Shown here: positions 1 to 7,443 of the stretch, piece after piece | Numbering within the stretch: position 1 is the stretch's first letter | Layout: each line of letters begins with the position of its first letter | Assembly (NCBI GenBank): GCA_002351795.1 | Contig: DEHG01000116.1 | Coordinates: 3,159-11,135 of the forward strand | Length of the DNA stretch: 7,977 nucleotides | Source of the DNA: Ruminococcaceae bacterium UBA2806 | GTDB taxonomy: Bacteria; Bacillota; Clostridia; Oscillospirales; Acutalibacteraceae | Direction: 5' to 3' | Made by a program: the position numbers and the translations under genes | The notes under the pieces: model-generated | Told to the model about the DNA's origin: nothing | The model's database searches: none | Seen by the model: only the letters and a program-made list of their open reading frames with translations

Positions 1-43
1 TTAAAAGAAACAAATACAAGGACTAATGTATACAAAAAATCCC

Positions 44-72
44 TTTACAAATTATACTTATTGTATTAAAAT
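44..72 (+). promoter_or_regulatory. Sigma-A-type promoter of the amylase gene
   Basis: A -35 box TTTACA (44-49) and a -10 box TAAAAT (67-72) are separated by 17 bases in a very AT-rich stretch. The predicted start of transcription is near 79, which leaves a leader of about 112 bases before the ATG at 191. I see no clear catabolite-repression (cre) operator between 1 and 190. AT-rich DNA gives chance matches, so confidence is moderate. Confidence 0.55.
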
Positions 73-110
73 AATAATTAAGAACGTGTGCGTTTGTGAT
101 GTGGACCATA

Positions 111-138
111 GTGAGGTAAAAAGCTGTCCTTGCCTCAT
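111..138 (+). promoter_or_regulatory. Possible hairpin in the amylase leader
   Basis: TGAGGTAA (112-119) can pair with TTGCCTCA (130-137) as eight pairs including one G-U, around a 10-base loop. A further G-U pair is possible at 111/138. No T-run follows, so this is not a terminator. It sits between the predicted transcription start and the ribosome binding site and could affect mRNA stability or translation, but a chance origin is quite possible. Confidence 0.3.
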
Positions 139-190
139 TAATCCCTGTCATGAGCTCAAATCTTACATTCAGAAAGGATTGGTTAACCAA

Positions 191-3100
191 ATGAACGGAA
201 AATTTAAAAAGGGCTTTAAAAGAGCCGCTGCGATCACACTTTCCGCTCTTATGGCTGCCGGATGTCTTGAAATAGGCAGTGCTGCTTCGTCTTCATTGTC
301 GATAACAGCAGACGCTGCATCAGATACTCTGAGCAATGCCGAAAGAAGTTCTATCTTCTCAAGCACAAGAAGTGACTTCCGTGATGAGTCGATCTACTTT
401 GTAATGACGACAAGATTCTGGAACGGTGACACAAGCAATGATGTACAGTGCTGGGAGGTAAACCCGGAAAGCGGTACCTACAGATCACAGTATGAAGCTG
501 ACGACCCGGCATGGCGAGGCGACTTCAAGGGTCTTGCTGAAAAGCTTGACTATATCAAGGCTCTTGGCTTTACAGCAGTCTGGATCACACCTGTTGTTGA
601 GAACTGTTCAGGCTATGACTACCATGGTTATCATGCTATCAACTTCAAGAAGGTAGATCCGAGATATGAATCAAATGATTTTACATATCAGGAGCTTATT
701 GATGCAGTTCACTCTAAGGGTATGAAGCTTATTCAGGACGTTGTTTACAACCATACTGGTAACTTCGGTGAAACAAATCTCTGTCCGATGTTTGTTAAGG
801 AAGGAGATCTCAGTTCTCCCGATTGTCTCAAGCTTGCTCCGAATACGGCTCTTCCGAGCAATTATTTCAGTCTTAAACCGGATGCACAGTATCAGGCAAG
901 ACTTGCACTTATGAAGAATACCGATGGACAGAATCATGATGTAAATAACATCTATCACCATTACGGAAACTTCAACTGGGATAACTACACATGTCAGCTT
1001 GCTCAGATCGCAGGTGACTGTGTTGACCTTAACACAGAGAATCCTATGGTATATAACTATCTTGTAGATGCATATACCAAGTATATCGACATGGGTGTAG
1101 ACGCATTCCGTGTTGATACAGTAAGACATATCAGCCGTCTTACACTTAATAAGGCATTCAACCAGGCACTTCTCAAGAACAGTGAAAAGTCAAGAGCTCT
1201 CAGAAACGGCTATGACTTCTTCATGTTCGGTGAAGTATGCGTTCGTCATACAGGCGGCGTGTGGTACCGTGATAATCCAGGTATGTCCGCTCCCTTCTAT
1301 ACATGGAAGGAATCAAAGGACTATGCATGGAGCGAGGATCCCGCACAGTGGGAGACAAACTATAACTCCGCTATTGCATGCTCTGTTGACAATGAGGATA
1401 ATATCAGCGCACAGCCTTCAAGCGATAATGCATTCCTTAAAGGCAATAACTATCATACACCTGATTACAGCAAGTTCTCCGGACTCAGCGTAATCGACTT
1501 CCCGATGCACTGGTGCTTCAGAGATGCTACCAGCGCATTCAATGTTGCCAAGAACGGCGACAGTGCATACAATGACGCAACATGGAATGTAACATATGTT
1601 GACTCTCATGACTATGCTCCCGATAACGCTCCTGAAAACCAGCGTTTTGCAGGCGATCAGGAAACATGGGCTGAAAACCTTTCACTTATCTTCTCATTCC
1701 GTGGTATTCCGTGTATTTACTACGGTTCCGAGATCGAGTTCCAGAAAGGCTGTCTCATCGACAAGGGTCCCCTTATCAAGCTCTCCGAATCCGGACGTGC
1801 ATACTACGGTCCACACCTTGAGGGTTCTGTCGTAGCAAGCGACTTTACAGTATTCAATGCAAGCGGTGCTGTTGCAGAAACACTCAAATATCCTCTTGCA
1901 CAGCATATCATCCGTCTTAACAGACTTCGTCAGGCTATCCCTGCTCTCCGTAAGGGTCAGTATTCAACAGAGGGCGTAAGCGGCAATATGGCTTACAAGC
2001 GTCGTTATACAGACGGCAATGTTGACAGCTTTGCATGTATCGTTGTATCAGGCAACGCTACATTCTCAGGCATTCCCAACGGCACATATACAGACGCTGT
2101 TACAGGCGATGTAAAGACAGTTTCTGGCGGTTCACTTTCAATTTCTGCAAGCAGAAGAGGCGACCTGCGTGTATATGTACTCAATGGTCCCGGCCGTGTA
2201 ATTCCTGACGGCAAGTATCTCGGCAGCGGTTCAGGTCCCGATATCGGCAACGAGGATCCCATTCAGATCGTTGAGCCCACAGGCGTTACACTTAACGCTA
2301 CATCCGTATCCGTAAGAGAAGGCGAATCCACAACTCTCAAGGCTACAGTTGCTCCTTCAAATGCAACAAACAAGCTGGTAACATGGACATCAAGCAACGA
2401 AGCTGTTGCAACAGTAGGCGGCGGCAACGTTATAGGTGTATCAAAGGGTACTGCTACAATTACAGCTAAGACCTCAAACGGTAAGACAGCTACCTGTAAG
2501 GTAACAGTAACAGAAAATACAAGTATCGTTAAACCAACAGGCATTACTCTTAATAAGTCTTCACTTGAGCTTATGTCAGGTGAGACAGGACAGCTCTCCG
2601 CAACAGTAAAACCCGCAGACGCAACAAATAAGACAGTTACATGGTCTTCTGACAACACTGCTGTCGCAACAGTAGGCAACGGTACAGTAACAGCAGTCGG
2701 CGAAGGTACTGCTACAATCACAGCTTCTACCTTCAACGGTTTCAGTGCTTCTTGTACTGTAACAGTAACACCGAAGCAGTTCACAACTATCGACCACGGC
2801 ATATACTTTGAAAAGCCCTCAGATTGGGACGAAGCATGGGTATATCTGTTTGAAAACAATGCTACCGTCGGCACAGCATGGCCCGGTACAAAGATGAAGG
2901 ATATGGGCGACGGCGTATACTGCTTAGAGTATACAACAACAAGCTCTAATCTGATGCTCGTTTTCAATAACGGCAATAAGGGCAAGCAGAGCGGCGACCT
3001 TGAATATAAGGATCAGGGTTATTATAAGTCATCGGGTCTTGATCATATTGTTCAGCCCGTAACAAATGTTGATGTTACATCTGTCAGCATTTCTCCGACA

Positions 3101-4501
3101 AGCCTTTCACTCAAAGTAGGTGAGACAGGAAACGTAAAGGGTACAGTAGCACCTTCAAATGCAACAAATAAGACAGTAACCTACACATCAAGCAATACTT
3201 CAGTAGCTACAGTAACAAGTGCAGGTGTTGTAACAGCCAAGGCAGAAGGCACAGCAACTATCACTGCAAAATCAAACAACGGCAAGACAGCTAAAGCTAC
3301 CGTAACCGTAACAAAGAGCGGCGGTGAGGTTACAGGCGAAACTCTTGCAAATAATTCAACTATCAGTTCAACAAGTGTTACAGCAAATACAGCTGTAAAA
3401 CTTACAGGTAAAGCAACAGGCGGTACAACACCTTACAGCTATGCTTTCTATTACAAGAATTCTGATGATTCAAGCTGGACAACTATCGGTACAGCTTACG
3501 GCACAGCAACAACAGCAAGCTACACTCCCAAGACAGCAGGTACCTATAACTTCAAGGTCAATGTCAAGGATGGTGCAGGCGCTGTAAAGGGCAGAACCTT
3601 CTCAGTAGAAGTAAAAACTGGCAGTTCGACATCTGATCTCAAGAATACATCTACTATCAGCGCAACATCCGTTGAGCAGGGTTATCCCGTAAAGATCACA
3701 GGTAAGGCAACAGGCGGCGCAGGCTCATATAAGTACTGGTTCAGCTATAAGAAGAGCACCGAGTCTGAATTCACGATCATCGGTCAGCCTTATTCAACAG
3801 CTACAACAGCTACTTTCTATCCGCCTTCAGCAGGTACCTATAACGTAATCGTAAGAGTTAAGGACGCTAAGGACAAGATAAGCAAGACAGGCTTTACAGT
3901 CAAATCAACAGCTACTACATCTACTCTTAAGAACACTTCAAAGATCAATGCAGAAACTATCAATGTCGGCGGTACATTTAAGCTTACAGCATCATCGACC
4001 GGCGGCAGCGGCACAAAGAAGTATGCTTTCTACTTCAGAAGATCAGGCAATCAGCTCTGGAAGGTTATCGGTACAGAGTTCGGCACAGCAACAACTGCCA
4101 AGATCTCTCCGACAACAGCCGGCAGCTTTGAATTCAAGGTTCTTATCAAGGACGGAACAGGCAGAGTTGTAACAAAGAGCTTTAAGGGTGTATGCAAATC
4201 TTCCGGTTCTACGACAACAACTACACTTACAAATAAATCAACAATAAGTGCAGATGCTGTTTCTGTCGGTGATACAGTAAAGCTTACCGGCAGCGCAAGC
4301 GGCGGTACATCACCTTATAAGTATGCTTTCTATTACAAGAAATCATCATCTTCTTCCTGGACAACTATCGGAACAGCTTTCGGTACAGCTACAACAGGCA
4401 GCTTCAAGCCCACTGTATCTGATTCCTATGATGTTAAGGTCGTTGTTAAGGACGGCGCAAGCAAGACTGTAACCAAAACATTTACATTAATGGTATTCTG
4501 A
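191..4501 (+). CDS. Secreted multidomain GH13 alpha-amylase-family enzyme with Big_2 and CBM26-like modules
   Basis: Probable extracellular starch hydrolase of 1436 residues, cleaving alpha-1,4-glucosidic bonds. Residues 1-31 or 1-42 form a signal peptide (basic MNGKFKKGFKR, hydrophobic core, cleavage after GSA31 or ADA42). The GH13 barrel spans roughly 65-670. Its conserved regions are visible: GFTAVWITPV (126-135), DVVYNH (183-188), GVDAFRVD with nucleophile D309, FMFGE with acid/base E348, and VDSHD with stabiliser D474. All three catalytic carboxylates are present. Then come Big_2 domains (about 693-774 and 779-860), a CBM26-like starch-binding module (about 868-950, with WPGTKM and VFNNG), a third Big_2 (961-1043) and four tandem repeats (1052-1436). 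I chose ATG 191 over the in-frame ATG 26 because it begins the signal peptide and follows AAAGGA (173-178, a rather long 12-base gap); ATG 26 also lies upstream of the promoter. There is no dockerin, LPXTG motif or C-terminal membrane helix. The GH13 subfamily and exact product specificity are not assigned. Confidence 0.93.
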   Translation: MNGKFKKGFKRAAAITLSALMAAGCLEIGSAASSSLSITADAASDTLSNAERSSIFSSTRSDFRDESIYFVMTTRFWNGDTSNDVQCWEVNPESGTYRSQYEADDPAWRGDFKGLAEKLDYIKALGFTAVWITPVVENCSGYDYHGYHAINFKKVDPRYESNDFTYQELIDAVHSKGMKLIQDVVYNHTGNFGETNLCPMFVKEGDLSSPDCLKLAPNTALPSNYFSLKPDAQYQARLALMKNTDGQNHDVNNIYHHYGNFNWDNYTCQLAQIAGDCVDLNTENPMVYNYLVDAYTKYIDMGVDAFRVDTVRHISRLTLNKAFNQALLKNSEKSRALRNGYDFFMFGEVCVRHTGGVWYRDNPGMSAPFYTWKESKDYAWSEDPAQWETNYNSAIACSVDNEDNISAQPSSDNAFLKGNNYHTPDYSKFSGLSVIDFPMHWCFRDATSAFNVAKNGDSAYNDATWNVTYVDSHDYAPDNAPENQRFAGDQETWAENLSLIFSFRGIPCIYYGSEIEFQKGCLIDKGPLIKLSESGRAYYGPHLEGSVVASDFTVFNASGAVAETLKYPLAQHIIRLNRLRQAIPALRKGQYSTEGVSGNMAYKRRYTDGNVDSFACIVVSGNATFSGIPNGTYTDAVTGDVKTVSGGSLSISASRRGDLRVYVLNGPGRVIPDGKYLGSGSGPDIGNEDPIQIVEPTGVTLNATSVSVREGESTTLKATVAPSNATNKLVTWTSSNEAVATVGGGNVIGVSKGTATITAKTSNGKTATCKVTVTENTSIVKPTGITLNKSSLELMSGETGQLSATVKPADATNKTVTWSSDNTAVATVGNGTVTAVGEGTATITASTFNGFSASCTVTVTPKQFTTIDHGIYFEKPSDWDEAWVYLFENNATVGTAWPGTKMKDMGDGVYCLEYTTTSSNLMLVFNNGNKGKQSGDLEYKDQGYYKSSGLDHIVQPVTNVDVTSVSISPTSLSLKVGETGNVKGTVAPSNATNKTVTYTSSNTSVATVTSAGVVTAKAEGTATITAKSNNGKTAKATVTVTKSGGEVTGETLANNSTISSTSVTANTAVKLTGKATGGTTPYSYAFYYKNSDDSSWTTIGTAYGTATTASYTPKTAGTYNFKVNVKDGAGAVKGRTFSVEVKTGSSTSDLKNTSTISATSVEQGYPVKITGKATGGAGSYKYWFSYKKSTESEFTIIGQPYSTATTATFYPPSAGTYNVIVRVKDAKDKISKTGFTVKSTATTSTLKNTSKINAETINVGGTFKLTASSTGGSGTKKYAFYFRRSGNQLWKVIGTEFGTATTAKISPTTAGSFEFKVLIKDGTGRVVTKSFKGVCKSSGSTTTTTLTNKSTISADAVSVGDTVKLTGSASGGTSPYKYAFYYKKSSSSSWTTIGTAFGTATTGSFKPTVSDSYDVKVVVKDGASKTVTKTFTLMVF
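2792..3043 (+). other. CBM26-like starch-binding module inside the amylase
   Basis: Residues about 868-950 of the amylase carry the pattern of family 26 starch-binding modules: HGIYFEKPSDWDEAWVYLFE at the start, then WPGTKM, an acidic turn, and LVFNNGNKG before a closing YKDQGYY. Aromatic residues (W, Y) at such positions stack on glucose units in known family members. The module lies between the second and third Big_2 domains, so it is presumably held away from the catalytic barrel by Ig-like spacers. CBM25 is a related alternative; the WPG and FNNG elements favour CBM26. Confidence 0.75.
3344..4498 (+). repeat. Four tandem ~97-residue Ig-like repeats at the amylase C terminus
   Basis: Four units begin at residues 1052, 1150, 1246 and 1346 (bases 3344, 3638, 3926 and 4226), with periods of 98, 96 and 100 residues. 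Each starts L-x-N-x-S-x-I, then has V-x-L/I-T-G-x-A/S-x-GG, a YxYAFYYKK-like strand, often a W and IG, then GTATT, a G/S-Y/F-x-x-K-V strand, and VKD near the end. The all-beta look and the tyrosine-rich strand suggest an Ig-like or triple-tyrosine-like fold. I cannot assign a family. Short Ser/Thr-rich linkers separate the units. Likely role: spacer or binding arm to substrate or cell wall (inference). Confidence 0.85.
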
Positions 4502-4525
4502 GTCTGATTTTTCTCAATACCGGAC

Positions 4526-4559
4526 GAAACCCGCACCATTTCGTGCGGGTTTCTTGTTT
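4526..4559 (+). terminator. Rho-independent terminator after the amylase gene
   Basis: GAAACCCGCAC (4526-4536) and GTGCGGGTTTC (4543-4553) form a perfect 11-bp GC-rich stem with the loop CATTTC, followed by TTGTTT. It starts 24 bases after the stop codon and ends just before the next promoter, so it separates the amylase transcript from the LRR gene. Confidence 0.93.
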
Positions 4560-4567
4560 GTATAGGG

Positions 4568-4596
4568 TTGAAAAAATAAAAGGATTGTGTTAGAAT
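4568..4596 (+). promoter_or_regulatory. Sigma-A-type promoter of the LRR membrane protein gene
   Basis: TTGAAA (4568-4573) and TAGAAT (4591-4596) are 17 bases apart, with an extended -10 TG at 4588-4589. Transcription should begin near 4603, which gives a leader of about 94 bases before ATG 4697. The close fit to consensus and the position directly after a terminator make this a confident call. Confidence 0.8.
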
Positions 4597-4683
4597 AAGT
4601 AAAGTTGACACAATAGTGGATGAGGAAAAGGACAGTAATACATTATTATTATTGGAATTATGTATAAAAAAGGTGCAGGCGAG

Positions 4684-4690
4684 AAGGAGA
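4684..4690 (+). promoter_or_regulatory. Ribosome binding site that fixes the LRR gene start
   Basis: AAGGAGA lies 6 bases before ATG 4697. The reading frame stays open upstream to a GTG at 4616, but that codon has no Shine-Dalgarno sequence, lies only about 13 bases from the predicted transcript start, and would add 27 residues including an acidic MDEEKD segment ahead of an otherwise standard signal peptide. ATG 4697 is therefore the start. Confidence 0.85.
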
Positions 4691-4696
4691 GTATTA

Positions 4697-6583
4697 ATGA
4701 GATCAGGTTTGTTGAAAATTATTTCGATGACAGGAATACTTGCTGTGCTGTCATCAGCTTTTTTCATGCCGGGTACTGTACAGGCAAAGGAAGTCGCTGA
4801 TAAGGGAGATTTTAAATTTGTTATATCTGATGAAACCAATACCGCCGAAATAGTCAGTTATGTCGGACAAAGCCTGTATGTTTCTATTCCGACAGAAATT
4901 GAAAAATGCAAGGTGACATCTATTGGTACTGCTGCATTCAAGAATAATACAACTATAAAAGAGCTTGAAATTCCCGATACTATAACCAATATTGATATTG
5001 CAGCGTTTTCCGGATGTTCATCGCTTCACAAGGTACACATTACCGGAAACGTCAAGACAATAGGAAAATCTGCATTCTCCGGCTGTGTAAAGCTCAAGGA
5101 GCTTAGCATTGATGATGGTCTTGAAAGAATAGAAAAATATGCGTTTTCAGAGTGTTCTTCCCTCAGAACGGTAGTTCTGCCCAACAGCGTTGATTATGTG
5201 GGAGATTATGCGTTTATCAATTGTACAGAGCTTGATAATCCGCAGATGCCGAAAACTATGAGGTATTTCGGCGGCTATGCGCTTGAAAACACAAAATGGA
5301 TGAAATCCCGCAAGGGAGATTTCGTTACGATAGGCGACGGTGTTCTTATTAAATATATCGGTAAATCCGATATAAAGAGTCTGCCGAAAAAGATAAAAAC
5401 TATAGGCAGCTATGCCTTTGCAGGCAATAACAACATTAAAAATATAATTATTCCAAGCACTGTAAGTGTAATTCAGAATTCAGCCTTTGAAGGCTGCGAA
5501 AAGCTTGAGGATGTATATATGCCTCGGTCAATAGAAAGAATAGGCGAAAGAGTCTTTTATGGCTGTAAAGCTTTGAGTACTATTGAGCTGACCGACAGGA
5601 TGACTCTTATAGACAGCTATTGCTTTGCCCATTCAGGTCTGACGGATATATCTATTCCGAAAAATGTTTCCGTCATAAATGAAGGCGCCTTTGATGGCTG
5701 TAAATCACTTGTGAATGTACAATTCGGCGCAGGTCTGAAAAAGATATCAACATATGCCTTCCGTAACTGCGACTCTCTGAAAAGAGTTGTTCTGCCGAAA
5801 AACGTGCAGGAGGTAGAAAAAGATGCATTTGCAGGCTGCAAAAAGCTTCTTCGTGCGGAATTCAACGGAGATACAAAGCTAAATGAAGCAGCCTTTGATG
5901 AATGTCCTAATATGAGGGAGGCTGTATTCTATCAGAACCCTAAAACAATTGAGGATAACGCCTTTGCACAGGTTCCGGATCTTGTTATATACAGTGATAA
6001 TAATATGTATCTTGACGAATATGCAGAAAGAAACAGCAAATTAAGCGAGAACATAAAAAATCTTCCTCAGTTCAACGAAATGATGGCGACCGATAAAAGT
6101 CTGGAAAATAATAACAATTTTTCCATTGGTTATACTCTTATTACTATTCTTATAATATTGATTGATATTTCATTGATAGGTTTGTTTGCATTTTATATTC
6201 TGATCATCGACAAAAGAAAAATGATCGCTGAAGAAAAGCGTGAGCTAAAACTTCGTGCGGCCGAAAACAGAAACGAACGTGTCAGAAGCGGAAATCCTGC
6301 CGCTGAAAATGACAATACACGCCGTCCTGTAAAACGTAAGCACCCTGCTAAAATATCCTCAGACGATGATCTTACATACATTCATGCGCCGAAAAAGAAA
6401 CCACAGAGACCTGTGCAAAGACCAGCACAGAGCAGTACTTCTCAACGACCCAAAAGACAGAGACTGGATGCTCCTATTCCCGAAAGAAGAAGACCGGCCG
6501 GATCTGAAAACAGACCGAAGCGTCAGCCAGTAAACAAAAATGATACGATGGAATTCCGCAGACCAAAAAATAAAAATGAATAA
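4697..6583 (+). CDS. BspA-type leucine-rich-repeat membrane protein with basic cytoplasmic tail
   Basis: A 628-residue exported protein. Residues 1-30 are a signal peptide with a predicted cut after VQA30. After a short N-terminal beta-rich stretch, about 15 BspA-type (LRR_5) repeats of about 23 residues run from residue 76 to 430, with the pattern IGxxAFxxCxxLxxVxIPxxV. A 38-residue segment (198-235, containing GDGVLIKY) interrupts the array after the sixth repeat, as is common in this family. A single hydrophobic helix at about 478-504 precedes KRK, so the LRR domain should face outside and residues 505-628 the cytoplasm. That tail is very rich in Arg, Lys, Pro and Gln and looks disordered. 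BspA-like LRRs often mediate binding to proteins or cells, but the ligand here is unknown and no enzyme domain is present. The gene has its own promoter and is not obviously part of the amylase unit. Confidence 0.88.
   Translation: MRSGLLKIISMTGILAVLSSAFFMPGTVQAKEVADKGDFKFVISDETNTAEIVSYVGQSLYVSIPTEIEKCKVTSIGTAAFKNNTTIKELEIPDTITNIDIAAFSGCSSLHKVHITGNVKTIGKSAFSGCVKLKELSIDDGLERIEKYAFSECSSLRTVVLPNSVDYVGDYAFINCTELDNPQMPKTMRYFGGYALENTKWMKSRKGDFVTIGDGVLIKYIGKSDIKSLPKKIKTIGSYAFAGNNNIKNIIIPSTVSVIQNSAFEGCEKLEDVYMPRSIERIGERVFYGCKALSTIELTDRMTLIDSYCFAHSGLTDISIPKNVSVINEGAFDGCKSLVNVQFGAGLKKISTYAFRNCDSLKRVVLPKNVQEVEKDAFAGCKKLLRAEFNGDTKLNEAAFDECPNMREAVFYQNPKTIEDNAFAQVPDLVIYSDNNMYLDEYAERNSKLSENIKNLPQFNEMMATDKSLENNNNFSIGYTLITILIILIDISLIGLFAFYILIIDKRKMIAEEKRELKLRAAENRNERVRSGNPAAENDNTRRPVKRKHPAKISSDDDLTYIHAPKKKPQRPVQRPAQSSTSQRPKRQRLDAPIPERRRPAGSENRPKRQPVNKNDTMEFRRPKNKNE
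4922..5986 (+). repeat. BspA-type LRR array (about 15 repeats)
   Basis: Repeats begin at I-x-x-x-AF motifs such as IGTAAF, IDIAAF, IGKSAF, IEKYAF, VGDYAF, IGSYAF, IQNSAF, INEGAF, ISTYAF, VEKDAF, LNEAAF and IEDNAF, with C at the next loop position in most copies (GC, EC, NC). Degenerate units have FGGYAL, IGERVF and IDSYCF. The units have diverged at the DNA level, so there is no sign of recent expansion. Confidence 0.85.
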
Positions 6584-6691
6584 TTACTCTTTATCTGCAA
6601 ATGATAATTAAGGAAGCATTGGATAAACCGGTATATTTAAGAAAGCCGGATCATTTGTTACAGTGTTTTCATAAAGAGCGGAGCTGAATCA

Positions 6692-6733
6692 AAGAAGCTG
6701 TCTCACTATAAAGTGTCTCAGCTTCTTGTTTTT
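6692..6733 (+). terminator. Intrinsic terminator, possible attenuator, just ahead of the ABC ATPase
   Basis: AAGAAGCTG (6692-6700) pairs with CAGCTTCTT (6719-6727). Inside, a symmetric TCT/TCT internal loop leads to CACT (6704-6707) pairing with AGTG (6712-6715) around the loop ATAA. GTTTTT follows (6728-6733). It lies 108 bases after the LRR stop codon, and the ABC gene's ribosome binding site begins only 5 bases after the T-run. It may simply end the LRR transcript or may control read-through into the ABC gene. The 108 bases before it (6584-6691) contain no convincing promoter. Confidence 0.82.
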
Positions 6734-6751
6734 GCATAAAGAGGTATTGTC

Positions 6752-7423
6752 ATGAAAGAATTGATCCGACTTGAGCATATCTGTAAATCATATAGATCCA
6801 GAAATTCCTGCGTTCAGGTTCTTGAAGATATTTGTCTGTCTGTTCAGAAGGGAGAATTTCTTTCAATTACGGGAAAATCCGGTTCAGGGAAATCCAGTCT
6901 GATGAATATTATCGGCTGTCTTGATACAGCCGACAGCGGAGAATACTATCTTGACGGAACAGATGTATCAGAAATGCGTGAAAAGGATCTTGCACGACTC
7001 AGAAGCAGAAACATAGGTTTTATTTTTCAAAGCTTTAATCTTATCCCATCAATGAACGCATTGGAAAATGTTTCTCTTCCGCTTATGTACAGGGGAGTAA
7101 GAAGGTCGGAGCGAGAAAGAATCGCAAAAAGAGCGCTGAGTATGGTAGGGCTTTCACATCGTTTGATGCACAGACCCGGAGAGATGTCCGGCGGTCAGCA
7201 GCAAAGAACGGCGATTGCAAGAGCGATCGCTGCATCACCGTCTGTATTGCTATGTGATGAGCCTACAGGAAGTCTTGACAGGGCGTCGGGCGAGGAAGTA
7301 TTGTCTGTAATACGGGATATGAACAAAAGTGGGGTCACTGTGGTTATGATAACACATGATCCGGAGATAGCTGCTGCTGCCGGAAGAACGATACGCATTT
7401 CGGACGGGAGACTTATATCCTGA
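6752..7423 (+). CDS. ABC transporter ATP-binding protein, MacB/LolD-like
   Basis: A complete 223-residue nucleotide-binding subunit, the usual length for the family. Visible motifs: Walker A GKSGSGKS (41-48), Q-loop Q93 in FIFQSFN, signature SGGQQQR from S146 (with M in place of the usual L), Walker B VLLCDEP with catalytic E170, D-loop SLD (174-176) and switch H202 in MITHD. The wording FIFQSFNLIP and DEPTGSLD is typical of the MacB/LolD/FtsE-like group, which works with FtsX-type permeases to move lipoproteins, peptides or antibiotics, or in mechanotransmission. The ATG follows AAAGAGG (6738-6744) with 7 bases between. No permease follows: the next real gene is an unrelated small protein after a 281-base gap, and the previous gene is the LRR protein. 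The partner must be elsewhere, or has been lost. Expression may depend on read-through of the terminator just upstream. Substrate unknown. Confidence 0.93.
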   Translation: MKELIRLEHICKSYRSRNSCVQVLEDICLSVQKGEFLSITGKSGSGKSSLMNIIGCLDTADSGEYYLDGTDVSEMREKDLARLRSRNIGFIFQSFNLIPSMNALENVSLPLMYRGVRRSERERIAKRALSMVGLSHRLMHRPGEMSGGQQQRTAIARAIAASPSVLLCDEPTGSLDRASGEEVLSVIRDMNKSGVTVVMITHDPEIAAAAGRTIRISDGRLIS

Positions 7424-7443
7424 TGATTATGTCAAAAACTGGA

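Noticed and set aside
26..190. N-terminal extension of the amylase from the in-frame ATG at 26
   Set aside because: It would put 55 residues with several cysteines before a standard signal peptide, and ATG 26 lies upstream of the predicted promoter (44-72).
248..265. Possible lipoprotein signal around C25 of the amylase
   Set aside because: The residues before the cysteine are A-A-G, without the Leu/Val/Ile expected at -3, and ordinary signal peptidase sites (GSA, ADA) lie just after.
671..1129. Minus-strand open frame of 152 codons
   Set aside because: It lies antisense to the conserved GH13 core. Its product is an irregular Cys/Ile-rich sequence without start signals.
2263..2985. Long minus-strand open frame (240 codons)
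   Set aside because: It lies opposite the Big_2 and CBM-coding part of the amylase, where repeated Thr and Val codons keep the antisense frame open. It has no ribosome binding site or recognisable domain.
4605..4610. TTGACA as a second promoter for the LRR gene
   Set aside because: No -10 element lies 16-18 bases downstream; the nearest TAATAC is 26 bases away.
4620..4667. 15-codon leader ORF (MRKRTVIHYYYWNYV) in the LRR gene leader
   Set aside because: It has no Shine-Dalgarno sequence, and the Tyr/Trp run is easily produced by the TTATTATTATT repeat. No attenuator structure follows it.
4616..4696. GTG start at 4616 for the LRR gene
   Set aside because: There is no ribosome binding site, it is too close to the predicted transcript start, and it adds an acidic stretch before the signal peptide; ATG 4697 has AAGGAGA at good spacing.
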